Positions 36,436 through 45,941 of a DNA stretch of 63,199 bases are shown here, piece by piece. The DNA lies in assembly GCF_937863485.1 (NCBI RefSeq), contig NZ_CALMFY010000169.1, positions 1 to 63,199 on the forward strand. The letters are read 5' to 3'. The notes beneath the pieces are model-generated. The model saw only the letters and a program-made list of their open reading frames with translations. It was not told the origin of the DNA and did no database searches. Source of the DNA: an uncultured Nostoc sp. Its GTDB lineage: Bacteria; Cyanobacteriota; Cyanobacteriia; Cyanobacteriales; Nostocaceae. Position numbers and translations under genes: made by a program. Numbering within the stretch: position 1 is the stretch's first letter; each line of letters begins with the position of its first letter.

Positions 36436-37611
36436 CTAGTTATCTCTAATGAAAGAAGCGATCGCCTTTTTCACCTGAGAACCGGAGTCGTCTCTGGTAT
36501 AGTACGTAAGACCTTTATCAATGAATGCAGAGGTAGTATCTATTAACTGCTGAAGAATCTCCGAACTAGCGTTATCTATTTCTTCAGTGACTTTTTGCCC
36601 TGTAAATCGGTTTTTCCGATCTTCTGGAGGTAATACAATCCGAGGATCTTTATAAGTCTCTTTTGGCTTGGGTTTAAATGTCTCATTTAAGTCAAACTGA
36701 AGCCGTAAGTAACGTTTAGAATCGTATCCACCCATGATTTGTCGGCAAATCGTACTACCAATCTCAGATGTAGGTTCCATAAAGATATTAGAAATATGTT
36801 GTACCCAGTCTAAGCCTCTCCATTTGCTTATTTGCTCATATTGATATGGTTCACCAGTTTGACCTGTACCAATAGAAAGGATAGAAATATCTTCCAATCG
36901 CAGATTATCAAGTTTATATTTTTGCTTAATTGTTGGAGAAACTGAAGACTGACTGATCCTCATAACTAGACTCAAAGCTGCAAGAGAGGGGTTATTAGCA
37001 GAAACTCCTCCATCAATGTGTGGGAATTCCCAATCACCAAATTTTTCTTTATCTACAGGTTCTAATTTATATGGTGGAAAAAAAGTGGGAGCTGAGGCAG
37101 AAGCGGTACATATCTCCCATAAATAACAGTCATCGTACCATCTGTCTCCTAGATCGGGATGACAATTTGTAAAAAAGGTTGTATTACGATATAGCGTATC
37201 GTAAGCAAGAATCAAGATAATAGGTTTTTCAATATCCTTTATTCTTGTGGATTTATACGCATCTTTGAGGGCACTAATAATTCCATCATGAGAATATTTA
37301 GGTGCTGAAAATACATCAATAATTGATTTGATGATAGACGGCAAGTTTTTATAGCGTTCTTTTCTATCTGGCGGAAATATATCTTTACCTCTATCTCTAT
37401 ACAGTTTAATCAGTTCATCACTCTCCTTTCCTATAGCAATCCCTCCTGCTAATATTGAACCGGTAGAAGTGCCAGCAATCAGGTCAAAGTATTCGTGTAA
37501 AAAGTTTCCTTTCCCCTGATTTCTTATTTCTTGTTCTACTTGTTGAAGTATTCGTGCTGTAATGACTCCACGAATACCGCCACCGTCTAAAGCCAAAATT
37601 TTGAAGGACAT
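36436..37611 (-). CDS. Patatin-like phospholipase
   Basis: The 391-residue protein has an intact patatin active site: oxyanion loop DGGGIRG (residues 9-15), nucleophile Ser49 in GTSTGS and the Asp of HIDGGVSANNP near 199-209. It would cleave acyl chains from membrane lipids. I start at ATG 37611 because AAGGAG lies 9 bases upstream; the TTG two codons earlier is less likely. This domain layout resembles CapV-type phospholipase effectors of CBASS, but no CD-NTase gene is adjacent, so a defence role is only a possibility. It ends at the strong hairpin at 36347. Confidence 0.92.
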   Translation of the reverse strand: MSFKILALDGGGIRGVITARILQQVEQEIRNQGKGNFLHEYFDLIAGTSTGSILAGGIAIGKESDELIKLYRDRGKDIFPPDRKERYKNLPSIIKSIIDVFSAPKYSHDGIISALKDAYKSTRIKDIEKPIILILAYDTLYRNTTFFTNCHPDLGDRWYDDCYLWEICTASASAPTFFPPYKLEPVDKEKFGDWEFPHIDGGVSANNPSLAALSLVMRISQSSVSPTIKQKYKLDNLRLEDISILSIGTGQTGEPYQYEQISKWRGLDWVQHISNIFMEPTSEIGSTICRQIMGGYDSKRYLRLQFDLNETFKPKPKETYKDPRIVLPPEDRKNRFTGQKVTEEIDNASSEILQQLIDTTSAFIDKGLTYYTRDDSGSQVKKAIASFIRDN

Positions 37612-38172
37612 AAGCAATTCTCCTTAATTATTTCTAGGTTCCATTATCTTGTTTAGCTCTCGAAAATCCCTCAACCCATTGCAGTTGCTTTCATAGCAGA
37701 TTCTCCTTTGAAGTACAACAAGGGAAGGAACTCTCGAAAGTTCTGACAGAATTCTTTTGCAATGCACTGCTTTCCAAAGGAAAAGGGGCTATTTTCCTCC
37801 ATTTACTTTTTAGAGAGGGGGTAAATGGAAGTGGGGGTCTTCTGATCTGAACTGTATTGAGAGTGGCCGCGGGTACAGAAACTGTTTTTTACCTAAATAA
37901 ATTCAAGGTTTCAAGTCGCAATTTCGGATAAAGCGACAAGTTAATTAATTAAGCAAGGTTTAGTACTTTGTCAAGCTAGTTTTGAGGGTTTGTAGTAAGC
38001 ACTTTAATACTTAGAAAATAAGCACTAAAGTCCTAACTACGAACTTGCTTACCCATCAATTTAAACTTGACAGACTACTAACCTTAACTCTGGTAGATGA
38101 AAATCTTGCCAGTTAAAGTATGACTTTGATGTATAATTATTTATCTATTACGTAAGCTTAAATAAATATTTG
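37612..38172. other. 560-bp spacer, patatin upstream region
   Basis: No gene seen. It holds the Shine-Dalgarno AAGGAG (37621-37626 region, minus strand) and probably the patatin promoter. GCACTTTAATACTTAG and AAATAAGCACTAAAGT near 38000-38030 are partly repeated. Confidence 0.5.
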
Positions 38173-39492
38173 CTATAAGAAAGTTAAAGCTTGACCCCGG
38201 ACTTGCGTATTTACCTGGCCTTTATCATAAACTATCTCACCACCGACAATGGTGGTTGTAGCCCAGCCGGTGAGGTTCCAGCCTTCAAAGGGACTCCAAC
38301 GGCACTTAGTTAAAAGTTCCTCGCGCCGGACTGGACGGTATGTGTTTAAATCTACAAGCACTAAATCAGCATCGTAACCAGGTGCGATCGCTCCTTTATT
38401 GGGAATACCATAGGCCACAGCTACAGCTTTAGACATCCAGTTGACAACTTGAGCAACAGTACACTTTCCCTCGATCGCCGCAGTTAACATTAAAGCTAGG
38501 GAAGTTTCCACCCCAGGCATTCCCGAAGGACTATTGGGGTATTCTTGAGCTTTTTCTTCTAAAGTGTGCGGCGCGTGATCTGTAGCGACGAAATCAATCA
38601 CGCCATCGCGCAAAGCTTGCCAGAGAACTTCGTTATCGTGGGGCGATCGCAAAGGTGGATTCATCTGTGCTAATGTACCAATCTTCTCATAAGCACTAGT
38701 ATTCAACAACAAATGCTGTGGTGTCACCTCTGCTGTTACCCAACTAGGTTTCTCCTGACGCAGCAAATCTGCTTCCTCGGCAGTTGACATGTGCAGAATA
38801 TGCAGACGACGTTGATATTTTTGAGAAAGTTTTAATGCCAGTTGGGTTGCAAGCATTGCCGCTTGATTATCTTGAATTTGCGAGTGAACAGCTGGATCGT
38901 GAATGTTGGCAAATTCTTGGCGTCGTTGGTTGATTCTAGCTTGGTCTTCGGCATGAACGGCAATCAAGCGTGAGCCTTTAGCAAATATCGCCGAGAGTGC
39001 TGTTTCGCCATCAACCAGCAACTGACCATGCATCGACCCCATGAAAATCTTAATTCCTGGTGTTGGCTTTGCCAAAAGCAAATCTGGAAGATTCTCTGGT
39101 GTTGCCCCAATAAAAAAGCCATAATTAACCAAGCACTTGTGGGAGGCACGTTCTAGCTTTTCGTCTAAAGCCTGCTGTGTCGTCGTCAGGGGGCGCGTAT
39201 TGGGCATTTCTAAAAAAGAAGTGACTCCACCTTTAGCACAGGCACAACTGGCGGTGAATAAATCTTCCTTATGTTCTAGTCCAGGTTCCCGGAAATGCAC
39301 CTGCGGATCGATAACTCCTGGCAACAAAGTTAACCCTTGTGCGTCAATTTCAGTGGCTAGTGCTGTTTGGGAGATTTCTGGGGCAACTTCGACTATTTGG
39401 CGATCGCGCGTCAACACATCCCCAATCATCAGTTCACCATTGGGTAGAATTATGCGAGCGCGGCGAATCAGTAAATTTTGTGGGGATGACAT
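38173..39492 (-). CDS. pyrC: Dihydroorotase-family amidohydrolase
   Basis: The 439-residue protein belongs to the type I dihydroorotase group, which closes N-carbamoyl-aspartate to dihydroorotate in pyrimidine synthesis. Visible are PGIKIFMGS (the metal-bridging Lys), IAVHAEDQ, RLHILHMST and DFVATDHAPHT (catalytic Asp). The first metal motif, normally DxHxH, reads DPQVHFREPG, with Gln64 instead of the first His. I recall the same Gln in other cyanobacterial homologues, so it may be a lineage trait, but it makes the zinc site and activity less certain. ATG at 39492, divergent from lepB. Confidence 0.88.
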   Translation of the reverse strand: MSSPQNLLIRRARIILPNGELMIGDVLTRDRQIVEVAPEISQTALATEIDAQGLTLLPGVIDPQVHFREPGLEHKEDLFTASCACAKGGVTSFLEMPNTRPLTTTQQALDEKLERASHKCLVNYGFFIGATPENLPDLLLAKPTPGIKIFMGSMHGQLLVDGETALSAIFAKGSRLIAVHAEDQARINQRRQEFANIHDPAVHSQIQDNQAAMLATQLALKLSQKYQRRLHILHMSTAEEADLLRQEKPSWVTAEVTPQHLLLNTSAYEKIGTLAQMNPPLRSPHDNEVLWQALRDGVIDFVATDHAPHTLEEKAQEYPNSPSGMPGVETSLALMLTAAIEGKCTVAQVVNWMSKAVAVAYGIPNKGAIAPGYDADLVLVDLNTYRPVRREELLTKCRWSPFEGWNLTGWATTTIVGGEIVYDKGQVNTQVRGQALTFL

Positions 39493-39899
39493 AGAGTTAA
39501 CTTTGTTCAGACAGGGAGCTATGTATTACAGAGAACCATGCTTTTAGATTAAACTTATTCGCGCTCGGAGTAACCAATTTTTGCTGTGTGTTAAAAAAAA
39601 GTTTATTTTTAATTTATGAAGAAGCCCGTCAATCAATTTTAGATTTTAGATTTAGGATTTTGTATTGACTGTACCCTAGAAGGGATGCGGCTTGGGGATT
39701 TTACATTGGTTTCACCCATCAAAGGCGAGTCATGATCCATAAGAGACACCCCCAATCCCAAATCTCAAATCCACAATCTAAAATTGGTAGTCAAGATGCG
39801 AACATGATTAGGAAATTAAAGTTTTCCCGTTAAGATTAACAAATAAAGTCTCACTAGGCGAGTTAATTACCTACATCTTTCGTTCAGTTAAGTAATTTC
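39493..39899. other. Divergent promoter region of pyrC and lepB with repeat
   Basis: About 39635-39795 is an inverted repeat: CAATTTTAGATTTTAGATTT on one side and AATCCACAATCTAAAATTG on the other, a common Nostoc element. Promoters for both genes must lie here, but none could be assigned. Confidence 0.55.
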
Positions 39900-40541
39900 A
39901 TGCAAAATCAAGTGCCTGATAACAATTCTAGTCAACAACCTGATAATTCTTGGATCGCAGAGCTAGGTAGAACAATTGTATTGAGCATTGTTCTAGCTCT
40001 GGGAATTCGTACATTTGTTGCTGAAGCACGCTGGATTCCTTCTGGATCGATGGAACCTACTCTGCATGGTACGCCAAACCAGTGGGAGGCAGACAAAATC
40101 ATTGTCGATAAGTTGAAATATAAATTTGCTGACCCGCAGAGGGGAGATATAGTAGTATTCTCGCCTACACAAGAACTACAAAAAGAACAATACCAGGATG
40201 CTTTTATTAAACGGGTAATTGGCTTACCTGGAGAAAAAGTACAACTTAGAGATGGCAAAGTCTATATCAACAACAAACCCCTCTCAGAAGCCAATTACCT
40301 CAGTTCTGGGCAGAGTACAGTAATTGATGTTTGCCAATCAGGGCCACAGCCACCTTTTTTGGCGAAACTCCAGACTATACCAGCCGATTCATACTTAGTA
40401 TTAGGTGACAATCGTAACAATAGTTATGATGGCCGCTGCTGGGGTGTTGTCCCCCGCCAGAATATTATTGGACGGGCTGTAGTTCGCTTCTGGCCTCTAA
40501 ATCATGTTGGAGGAATAGATAAATCGCCACTATATCCATAA
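39900..40541 (+). CDS. lepB: Signal peptidase I
   Basis: The 213-residue protein cleaves Sec and Tat signal peptides on the outer face of the plasma or thylakoid membrane. One N-terminal membrane helix (about 22-40) is followed by the catalytic Ser50 in PSGSMEPTL and Lys104 in AFIKRVIGLPGE, then the box LVLGDNRNNSYDGR. Length and residues match active cyanobacterial enzymes. ATG at 39900. A hairpin at 40603 follows. Confidence 0.96.
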   Translation: MQNQVPDNNSSQQPDNSWIAELGRTIVLSIVLALGIRTFVAEARWIPSGSMEPTLHGTPNQWEADKIIVDKLKYKFADPQRGDIVVFSPTQELQKEQYQDAFIKRVIGLPGEKVQLRDGKVYINNKPLSEANYLSSGQSTVIDVCQSGPQPPFLAKLQTIPADSYLVLGDNRNNSYDGRCWGVVPRQNIIGRAVVRFWPLNHVGGIDKSPLYP

Positions 40542-40602
40542 ATTAATATTACTAAGGAACGTGGATTAAATAAAATGCAAAACTTCATCCTCTATCTTGC
40601 TT

Positions 40603-40626
40603 CCCTCTCCAATATATCGGAGAGGG
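40603..40626 (+). terminator. Hairpin downstream of lepB
   Basis: 8-bp stem CCCTCTCC/GGAGAGGG with loop AATATATC, 62 bases after lepB. It belongs to the common CCCTCTCC...GGAGAGGG repeat class and could also act as a terminator. The rest of the 40542-40852 spacer is AT-rich, with a CCAATCTTTAATCTAAAATT repeat. Confidence 0.45.
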
Positions 40627-40852
40627 ATTGAGGGTGAGATAAGTCAGGGACATAAATTGTATGTTATTTAATTCTTATTCCTAAGGTGGATAAGTAACAA
40701 AAGAATTTTAGATTGGTACTGCTAAATCACCAATCTTTAATCTAAAATTTGTCTTGAAAAGTTTACTACGGAGGGACTTGTTACAACGCTCTTAACCCGC
40801 GCAACGCAGTGGTCCTTACAACTTTTTGCAAAATCTAAAATCCAAAATTGCT

Positions 40853-41638
40853 ATGATGCCTTACCTAGCCAAGATTTTAGTGTATCCAGTTAAGTCACTG
40901 GATGGTGTTGAAGTTGAAAACGCTGAAGTTCTTGCCAGTGGCGCACTACAGTATGACCGTGAGTTTGCCATTTTTGACGAACAGGGTAAATTTGTCAATG
41001 CCAAGCGTCATGCTAAAATCCATTTACTAAGGGCGCAATTTGCACTCTTCAATAGAACTATCTCGCTACAAATTCCAGGCGGCGACTCACAACAAATTTT
41101 TCATCTAGATGACGAACGGCAAGCGCTAGAAGCAACTTTGAGCGATTTTTTTGGGTTTGCTGTCACATTGAGGCAAAACTCTCTGATGGGCTTTCCTGAC
41201 GATACATCTGCACCAGGTTCAACAGTAATTAGTACAGCAACGTTGGCAGAGGTAGCTTCTTGGTTTCCCGGTTTAAGTGTAGATGAAATGCGCCGTCGGA
41301 TGCGTGCCAACATTGAGATTGATGGTGTACCAGCATTTTGGGAAGATCAGCTATTTAGTGAACAAGGTGATTTATTTTCCTTTCAAGTGGGAGATGTCCA
41401 CTTTTTTGGGGTTAAGCCATGTCAGCGTTGTATAGTCCCAACACGCGATTCTTACTTAGGGGAAGCTTACCCAAACTTTCAAAAAATCTTTGCGAACCAG
41501 CGGCAAGCAACTTTGCCAGATTGGGTTGCTTCATCGCCTTTTAATCACTTTTACAGATTGAGTGTCAATACCCAATTACCCCCATCGTCAGCCGGAAAAA
41601 TTTTACAAATCGGCGATGAGGTTAACATACTTCCATAA
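40853..41638 (+). CDS. MOSC-domain protein with N-terminal beta-barrel
   Basis: A 261-residue protein related to the C-terminal part of molybdenum-cofactor sulfurase and to mARC-type reductases. The N-terminal MOSC_N barrel (LAKILVYPVKSLDGVEVENA) is followed by the MOSC domain with the conserved Cys in GVKPCQRCIVPTRD near 192-205. It probably binds Moco or moves sulfur. The ATG at 40853/40856 is preferred to an upstream TTG (40826), because the preceding codons are a copy of the AAATCTAAAATCCAAAATT repeat. ldpA follows on the same strand. Confidence 0.9.
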   Translation: MMPYLAKILVYPVKSLDGVEVENAEVLASGALQYDREFAIFDEQGKFVNAKRHAKIHLLRAQFALFNRTISLQIPGGDSQQIFHLDDERQALEATLSDFFGFAVTLRQNSLMGFPDDTSAPGSTVISTATLAEVASWFPGLSVDEMRRRMRANIEIDGVPAFWEDQLFSEQGDLFSFQVGDVHFFGVKPCQRCIVPTRDSYLGEAYPNFQKIFANQRQATLPDWVASSPFNHFYRLSVNTQLPPSSAGKILQIGDEVNILP

Positions 41639-41760
41639 TAAAATTAACATTTATTTGAAATAAAAAATACAAAGTAAATTTTTTTGTTTTATCATTTATT
41701 TGCGTGAAAATTTTAAAATTGTTGTAGTTAAATATAGATTTTTGTACAAGTTGAGAGCTT

Positions 41761-43014
41761 TTGAAACCAGAACATCAAGTAAGTGTGACTGATCTATTCG
41801 CCCCTTTACAATCTCTCAAACAAGGTGACTGGTTCAAGCTGATCTGCGGAGCTAGCTTCCAGCATTTGTCGGCAGTCAGAAATTTAACGTTAGCCTATAC
41901 TTTGGCGGGCGCTGACTGTATAGATGTTGCAGCTGATCCGGCGGTAATTGCAGCGGCGCAAGCAGCGCTACAAGTAGCCAGAACTCTTGCTAGAGATGCC
42001 CAAAAGCGAGGCTTTGACTACAAAGGCAATTCACCCTTTTTGATGGTCAGCCTGAACGATGGAGAAGACCCCCATTTTCGGAAAGCAGAATTTAATCCTA
42101 CAGAGTGTCCTACAGATTGCCCAAGACCCTGTGAACGGATTTGTCCGGCACAAGCAATCATATTTAACAATAAAAAAGAAGACTTTTCGGGAGTAGTATC
42201 CCAAAAGTGCTATGGCTGCGGTCGTTGCATACCAATTTGTCCATATGGTATAATTTATACATCTTCATATGTGACAACGCCGGGAGCGATCGCGCCATTG
42301 ATAATGTCAACGGGAGTAGATGCCCTAGAAATCCATACACAAGTAGGGCGGTTAGCAGAATTTCAGCGATTGTGGCAAGCAATTTCACCGTGGGCCGACC
42401 AATTAAAGGTACTAGCCATCAGCTGTCCCGATGGCGATGGGATGACAGACTACCTAAAAGCAGTATATGACCTGATTGCCCCACTCAAGAGTGCTTTAAT
42501 ATGGCAAACCGACGGTCGCCCCATGAGCGGCGATATTGGCGATGGCACTACAATAGCCGCGGTGAAATTAGGGCAAAAAGTTTTGGCAGCTAAATTACCG
42601 GGATATGTGCAGTTAGCAGGCGGCACTAATAGCTATACCGTTGCTAAGTTAAAGGCAATGGGACTGCTAAACGATTTTAGATTGCCGATTTTAGATTTTG
42701 GATTAGAAGACGCCAATCCCCAATCTGAAATCCAAAATCGCTCGACTGAGCGCTCATGCCGTACCCCTACGGGGAAGCAAGCTAGGCGTAGCGTTCCGCA
42801 GGAAAGTCCAAAATCCAAAATTGCCGGGGTCGCCTACGGTAGCTACGCGCGTGTACTGCTGTCACCGATTCTCGATCAATTAGAGAATAAGGAGGTAAGT
42901 AACACCAATATTAAGGTGACTGTTCGCTTAGAAGAAGATGACGGATTACTTTGGCAAGCTGTAGAACTTGCCCATTCTCTCGTTTCCCAGATCAAGTCAC
43001 AGCAGGAGCGATAG
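41761..43014 (+). CDS. ldpA: Circadian period regulator LdpA (iron-sulfur protein)
   Basis: A 417-residue cyanobacterial protein that senses redox state and links light to the Kai clock through CikA and KaiA. Two [4Fe-4S] motifs are intact: ECPTDCPRPCERICP near 117-131 and KCYGCGRCIPICPYG near 149-163. The start is TTG 41761 or GTG 41785 (MTDLF); the latter looks closer to other family members. Between about residues 303 and 360 the frame is enlarged by repeat DNA (42663-42835) coding for LPILDFGLEDANPQSE and a basic stretch; conserved sequence resumes at GVAYGSYARVLLSPIL. The insertion keeps the frame. Confidence 0.93.
   Translation: MKPEHQVSVTDLFAPLQSLKQGDWFKLICGASFQHLSAVRNLTLAYTLAGADCIDVAADPAVIAAAQAALQVARTLARDAQKRGFDYKGNSPFLMVSLNDGEDPHFRKAEFNPTECPTDCPRPCERICPAQAIIFNNKKEDFSGVVSQKCYGCGRCIPICPYGIIYTSSYVTTPGAIAPLIMSTGVDALEIHTQVGRLAEFQRLWQAISPWADQLKVLAISCPDGDGMTDYLKAVYDLIAPLKSALIWQTDGRPMSGDIGDGTTIAAVKLGQKVLAAKLPGYVQLAGGTNSYTVAKLKAMGLLNDFRLPILDFGLEDANPQSEIQNRSTERSCRTPTGKQARRSVPQESPKSKIAGVAYGSYARVLLSPILDQLENKEVSNTNIKVTVRLEEDDGLLWQAVELAHSLVSQIKSQQER
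42663..42835. repeat. Compound repeat inserted in frame in ldpA
   Basis: GATTTTAGATTGCCGATTTT, then AATCTGAAATCCAAAATC (an inverted-repeat pair of the GATTTTAGATTTTGGATT family), then a GTACCCCTACGGGG palindrome and GGCGTAGCGTTCCGCAGG (palindromic repeat family), ending CCAAAATCCAAAATTG. It adds some 50 codons to ldpA without a stop. Confidence 0.75.
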
Positions 43015-43405
43015 GATCAAGAGAACTTACTCAACCTGCACAAGGCTAAAATGCAGCTTGAGATAGCTATCGCACTGCTAAATCAGTAAATCAGTTTACA
43101 ACCGTAACGCACCTAGTCTTCGACCCTAAAAAGGTTGGTTTTTTTTGTAGGTTCCACGTAGTGAAAGTTCTTAGACTATTACTTCAACAACTTTAGAGAT
43201 ATAAGATAGAGGTATGCTTTTGTCCCTCATTCCCCGATAGGTTGAGAGAGTGAGCATTTGTTAAGCATAAACACTGAGTGTCGAGTTATACTAATAATTG
43301 ATGCTCGTATAGTCAAGGTAGGGAGTTTGAGCATGAAGTGAGCGCTTGAGAACAGTTAAAGGCTGAAAGTATTCATTTGCTGTTGTTTCCGTCACCATAT
43401 AAAGC
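43015..43405. other. 390-bp spacer upstream of the R3H ATPase gene
   Basis: No gene seen. AAAAAGGTTGGTTTTTTTTG near 43130 is T-rich and may end ldpA transcription. The rest probably holds the promoter of the next gene. Confidence 0.45.
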
Positions 43406-45139
43406 ATGACGATTACAGACGATCTCCAAAAGTTATTAGACATTTTGCCCCAAGATTTGCAACAAGTACTAGAGAGTCATCCCAAACGAGATAGTTTAGT
43501 AGAAGTGGTTTTGGATTTGGGTCGTCGCCCAGAGGCTCGCTTTCCCAATCAAGCTGAGTATCTGAGCGAAGTACCCGTTACTCAAGAACAGATAGATGAT
43601 TGCATTCAACGAGTCGGAATCTTTGGCGGAGATAATCGGGCAGGAATTGAGCAAACTTTGCATCGGATCAGCGCCATCCGCAATCGCACGGGTAAGATTA
43701 TTGGCTTGACCTGTCGCGTTGGTCGGGCGGTATTCGGAACCATTGGCATGATCCGCGATTTGGTAGAAACTGGTAAATCGATTCTCATGCTGGGGCGTCC
43801 AGGCGTGGGCAAAACTACTGCCTTACGGGAAATTGCCCGTGTTTTGGCGGATGAACTGGATAAGCGAGTGGTGATTATTGACACCTCTAACGAAATAGCT
43901 GGGGATGGTGATGTTGCCCACCCCGCCATTGGTCGCGCTAGGCGGATGCAAGTGGCTCATCCAGAACAACAGCATCAGGTGATGATTGAGGCAGTGGAAA
44001 ACCATATGCCAGAAGTCATTGTCATTGATGAAATTGGCACGGAACTGGAAGCTTTAGCGGCTCGTACCATTGCTGAACGGGGTGTACAGTTGGTAGGTAC
44101 TGCCCACGGGAATCAGATAGAAAATCTAATTAAAAACCCCACCCTTGCTGATTTAGTTGGAGGTATCCAAGCTGTAACACTGGGAGACGACGAAGCCAGA
44201 CGCCGGGGTTCTCAAAAAACTGTTTTGGAGCGGAAAGCGCCTCCTACCTTCGAGATTGCTGTGGAAATGTTGGAACGGCAACGCTGGACAGTACACGAAA
44301 GTGTTGCTGACACAGTGGATAATCTGCTGCGGGGGCGTCAGCCTACCCCACAAACGAGAACCGTTGATGACCACGGCAAAGTCGGGGTTACAAGGCAGTT
44401 AGCCGTTGTCAACGGTCGCGCTGGACAGCTAGCGACAGTGGAGGAATCTTTCCCACCGGCGCGACCGTCTAATGGCTGGCGTTCATCTGGGCAAATGGTA
44501 GCACTGCCGCAATTACCAGTAGAGCGGGTGACTGGGCGGAGTGAGTTTGACCGTTTGCTGGATGAATCCTTCAATTATTCGGAGAGCATTGATTTAGGTG
44601 CTGCTACCAGACAGCCAGGGCCTAATGGTGAAGATTTGCCACTGCATGTTTACCCCTATGGCGTCAGCCGCCACCAACTAGAACAGGTAATCAGCGTGCT
44701 AACTTTACCTGTGGTATTGACAAAAGACATAGATAGTGCTGATGCAATTTTAGCACTGCGATCGCACGTCAAAAACCACGCCAAATTACGCCAAATGGCC
44801 AAAGCCCGTCATGTACCCATCCACATGATTAAGTCCAGCACCATTCCCCAAATTACCCGTGGTTTGCGGCGGTTGCTGAACATGGACGACCCAGAAATGG
44901 CTGATGACCGCGAACTGCAACTGTTTTTGCACAGTGGTAGTGATGATGAGATGGATGCTCTTGAAGAAGCCAGACTTGCTGTTGAGCAAATTGTGATTCC
45001 TAAAGGACAGCCAGTCGAGTTATTGCCGCGTTCTCCGCAAGTCCGCAAAATGCAACATGAGTTGGTAGAACATTATCGCCTCAAGTCGCATAGTTTTGGT
45101 GAAGAACCAAATAGAAGATTGCGGATTTATCCGGCGTAA
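43406..45139 (+). CDS. Ycf45-like AAA ATPase with R3H nucleic-acid-binding domain
   Basis: A 577-residue protein found in cyanobacteria and some plastid genomes as Ycf45. It has a SpoIIIAA-like N-terminal and ATPase part with Walker A MLGRPGVGKTTALREIA near 127-143, Walker B EVIVIDEIGTE near 204-214, and GTAHGNQIENLIKNP. A long middle follows, then a C-terminal R3H-type segment (VRKMQHELVEHYRLKSHSFG) for single-stranded nucleic-acid binding. Its exact role is unknown. ATG at 43406; a 20-bp perfect hairpin begins 4 bases after the stop. Confidence 0.93.
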   Translation: MTITDDLQKLLDILPQDLQQVLESHPKRDSLVEVVLDLGRRPEARFPNQAEYLSEVPVTQEQIDDCIQRVGIFGGDNRAGIEQTLHRISAIRNRTGKIIGLTCRVGRAVFGTIGMIRDLVETGKSILMLGRPGVGKTTALREIARVLADELDKRVVIIDTSNEIAGDGDVAHPAIGRARRMQVAHPEQQHQVMIEAVENHMPEVIVIDEIGTELEALAARTIAERGVQLVGTAHGNQIENLIKNPTLADLVGGIQAVTLGDDEARRRGSQKTVLERKAPPTFEIAVEMLERQRWTVHESVADTVDNLLRGRQPTPQTRTVDDHGKVGVTRQLAVVNGRAGQLATVEESFPPARPSNGWRSSGQMVALPQLPVERVTGRSEFDRLLDESFNYSESIDLGAATRQPGPNGEDLPLHVYPYGVSRHQLEQVISVLTLPVVLTKDIDSADAILALRSHVKNHAKLRQMAKARHVPIHMIKSSTIPQITRGLRRLLNMDDPEMADDRELQLFLHSGSDDEMDALEEARLAVEQIVIPKGQPVELLPRSPQVRKMQHELVEHYRLKSHSFGEEPNRRLRIYPA

Positions 45140-45142
45140 CCT

Positions 45143-45185
45143 CTACCCCTAACCCCTCTCCGAAACGGAGAGGGGTTAGGGGTAG
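45143..45185 (+). terminator. Hairpin after the R3H ATPase gene
   Basis: A perfect 20-bp stem CTACCCCTAACCCCTCTCCG with loop AAA and its full complement, directly after the stop codon. It is very stable. It belongs to the CCCTCTCCG...CGGAGAGGGG repeat class, so it may be a repeat serving as terminator. Confidence 0.8.
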
Positions 45186-45190
45186 ACTGA

Positions 45191-45689
45191 ATGTCTTATA
45201 AAAAGTTTTGTTTGAGAAAAGTAAAACAAGACTTTAACCTCACCCTAGTAGAAGGTGGGCGATTTTTGCCCCCTATAGAACCAATCTTGCCAAGTCCGAT
45301 GCTGGCTGAATTTTTAGCAGAAAGTATCCAGTTAGCAATTGCAATGGGTTCTGGAAAGCTAGATCAGAATTGATTATCAGCCCAATATTGTTTGAAATGC
45401 GAAAAATTCTCAACAGACAAATCAGTTTTTTTTCTGGAGAAGAATTTAATGTTGAACCAGAAGTTGGACTGGCGGAATTTTGCGACTTTATGATTAGCCT
45501 TTTGCTAGAACAGTTATTTATTGAAGCCCCAGCAGTGGTGATTGTGGAAGCCAAAAAGGAAAATTTCAAAGGTGGTTTGGGGCAGTGTATTGCAGAAATG
45601 ATCGCCGCCCAAAGGTTTAATGCTAAAAACGGAAAACCTACTACGGTAGTGTTACTAGTGGCAACCTGTGGACATTCCTTAAGTGTTAA
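45191..45689 (+). pseudogene. PD-(D/E)XK nuclease-like gene, frameshifted and truncated
   Basis: Three frames joined give a known cyanobacterial family: MSYKKFCLRKVKQDFNLTLV to AIAMGSGK, a one-base loss near 45358, then [13 protein letters not shown]...[14 protein letters not shown]...[12 protein letters not shown], with [18 protein letters not shown] as the nuclease E-x-K motif. A second frameshift near 45638 is followed by [15 protein letters not shown] and a stop. Homology ends abruptly at about 45685, exactly where the antisense toxin remnant begins. The usual last 30 or so residues are missing. It is not expected to make a working protein. Confidence 0.8.
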
Positions 45690-45940
45690 TGATAATCTCA
45701 AGGTGACTAAGCTTGGTTGATTGTAGCCTCCCAAGGCTAGCAGCATAGAAAAGTCTAAATCTTGAGTTACAACAACTCTATTTTCCTAGCGGGCAAATTC
45801 TAAGATTTTCAAATCGGATGTAGTTGCAGGCAAAACATCAGAGACTCGAATAATATCCCATCCTTCCCCCTGCAACGCAGCTACAGTCTGAGGTGAAATG
45901 TTCATGTCTGCTAGTAGCTTGATATCATTTACAGGTGTTT
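45690..45940 (-). pseudogene. DUF5615 (PIN-like) toxin, broken
   Basis: Downstream of the DUF433 gene, the minus strand reads IKLLADMNISPQTVAALQGE, GWDIIRVSDVLPATT, DLKILEFAR, a TAG at 45786-45788, then ENRVVVTQDLDFSMLLALGG and PSLVTLRLS. This is the DUF5615 PIN-like toxin, normally translated right after DUF433. The start codon region reads GTA, one TAG interrupts it and the C-terminus is lost at the junction with the nuclease remnant. So the toxin is inactive while the antitoxin frame is open. Confidence 0.8.
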
Positions 45941-45941
45941 C

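Noticed and set aside
36436..37611. CBASS operon
   Set aside because: The patatin-like gene has no cyclase, Cap2 or Cap3 neighbour; flanking genes are tsaE and pyrC.
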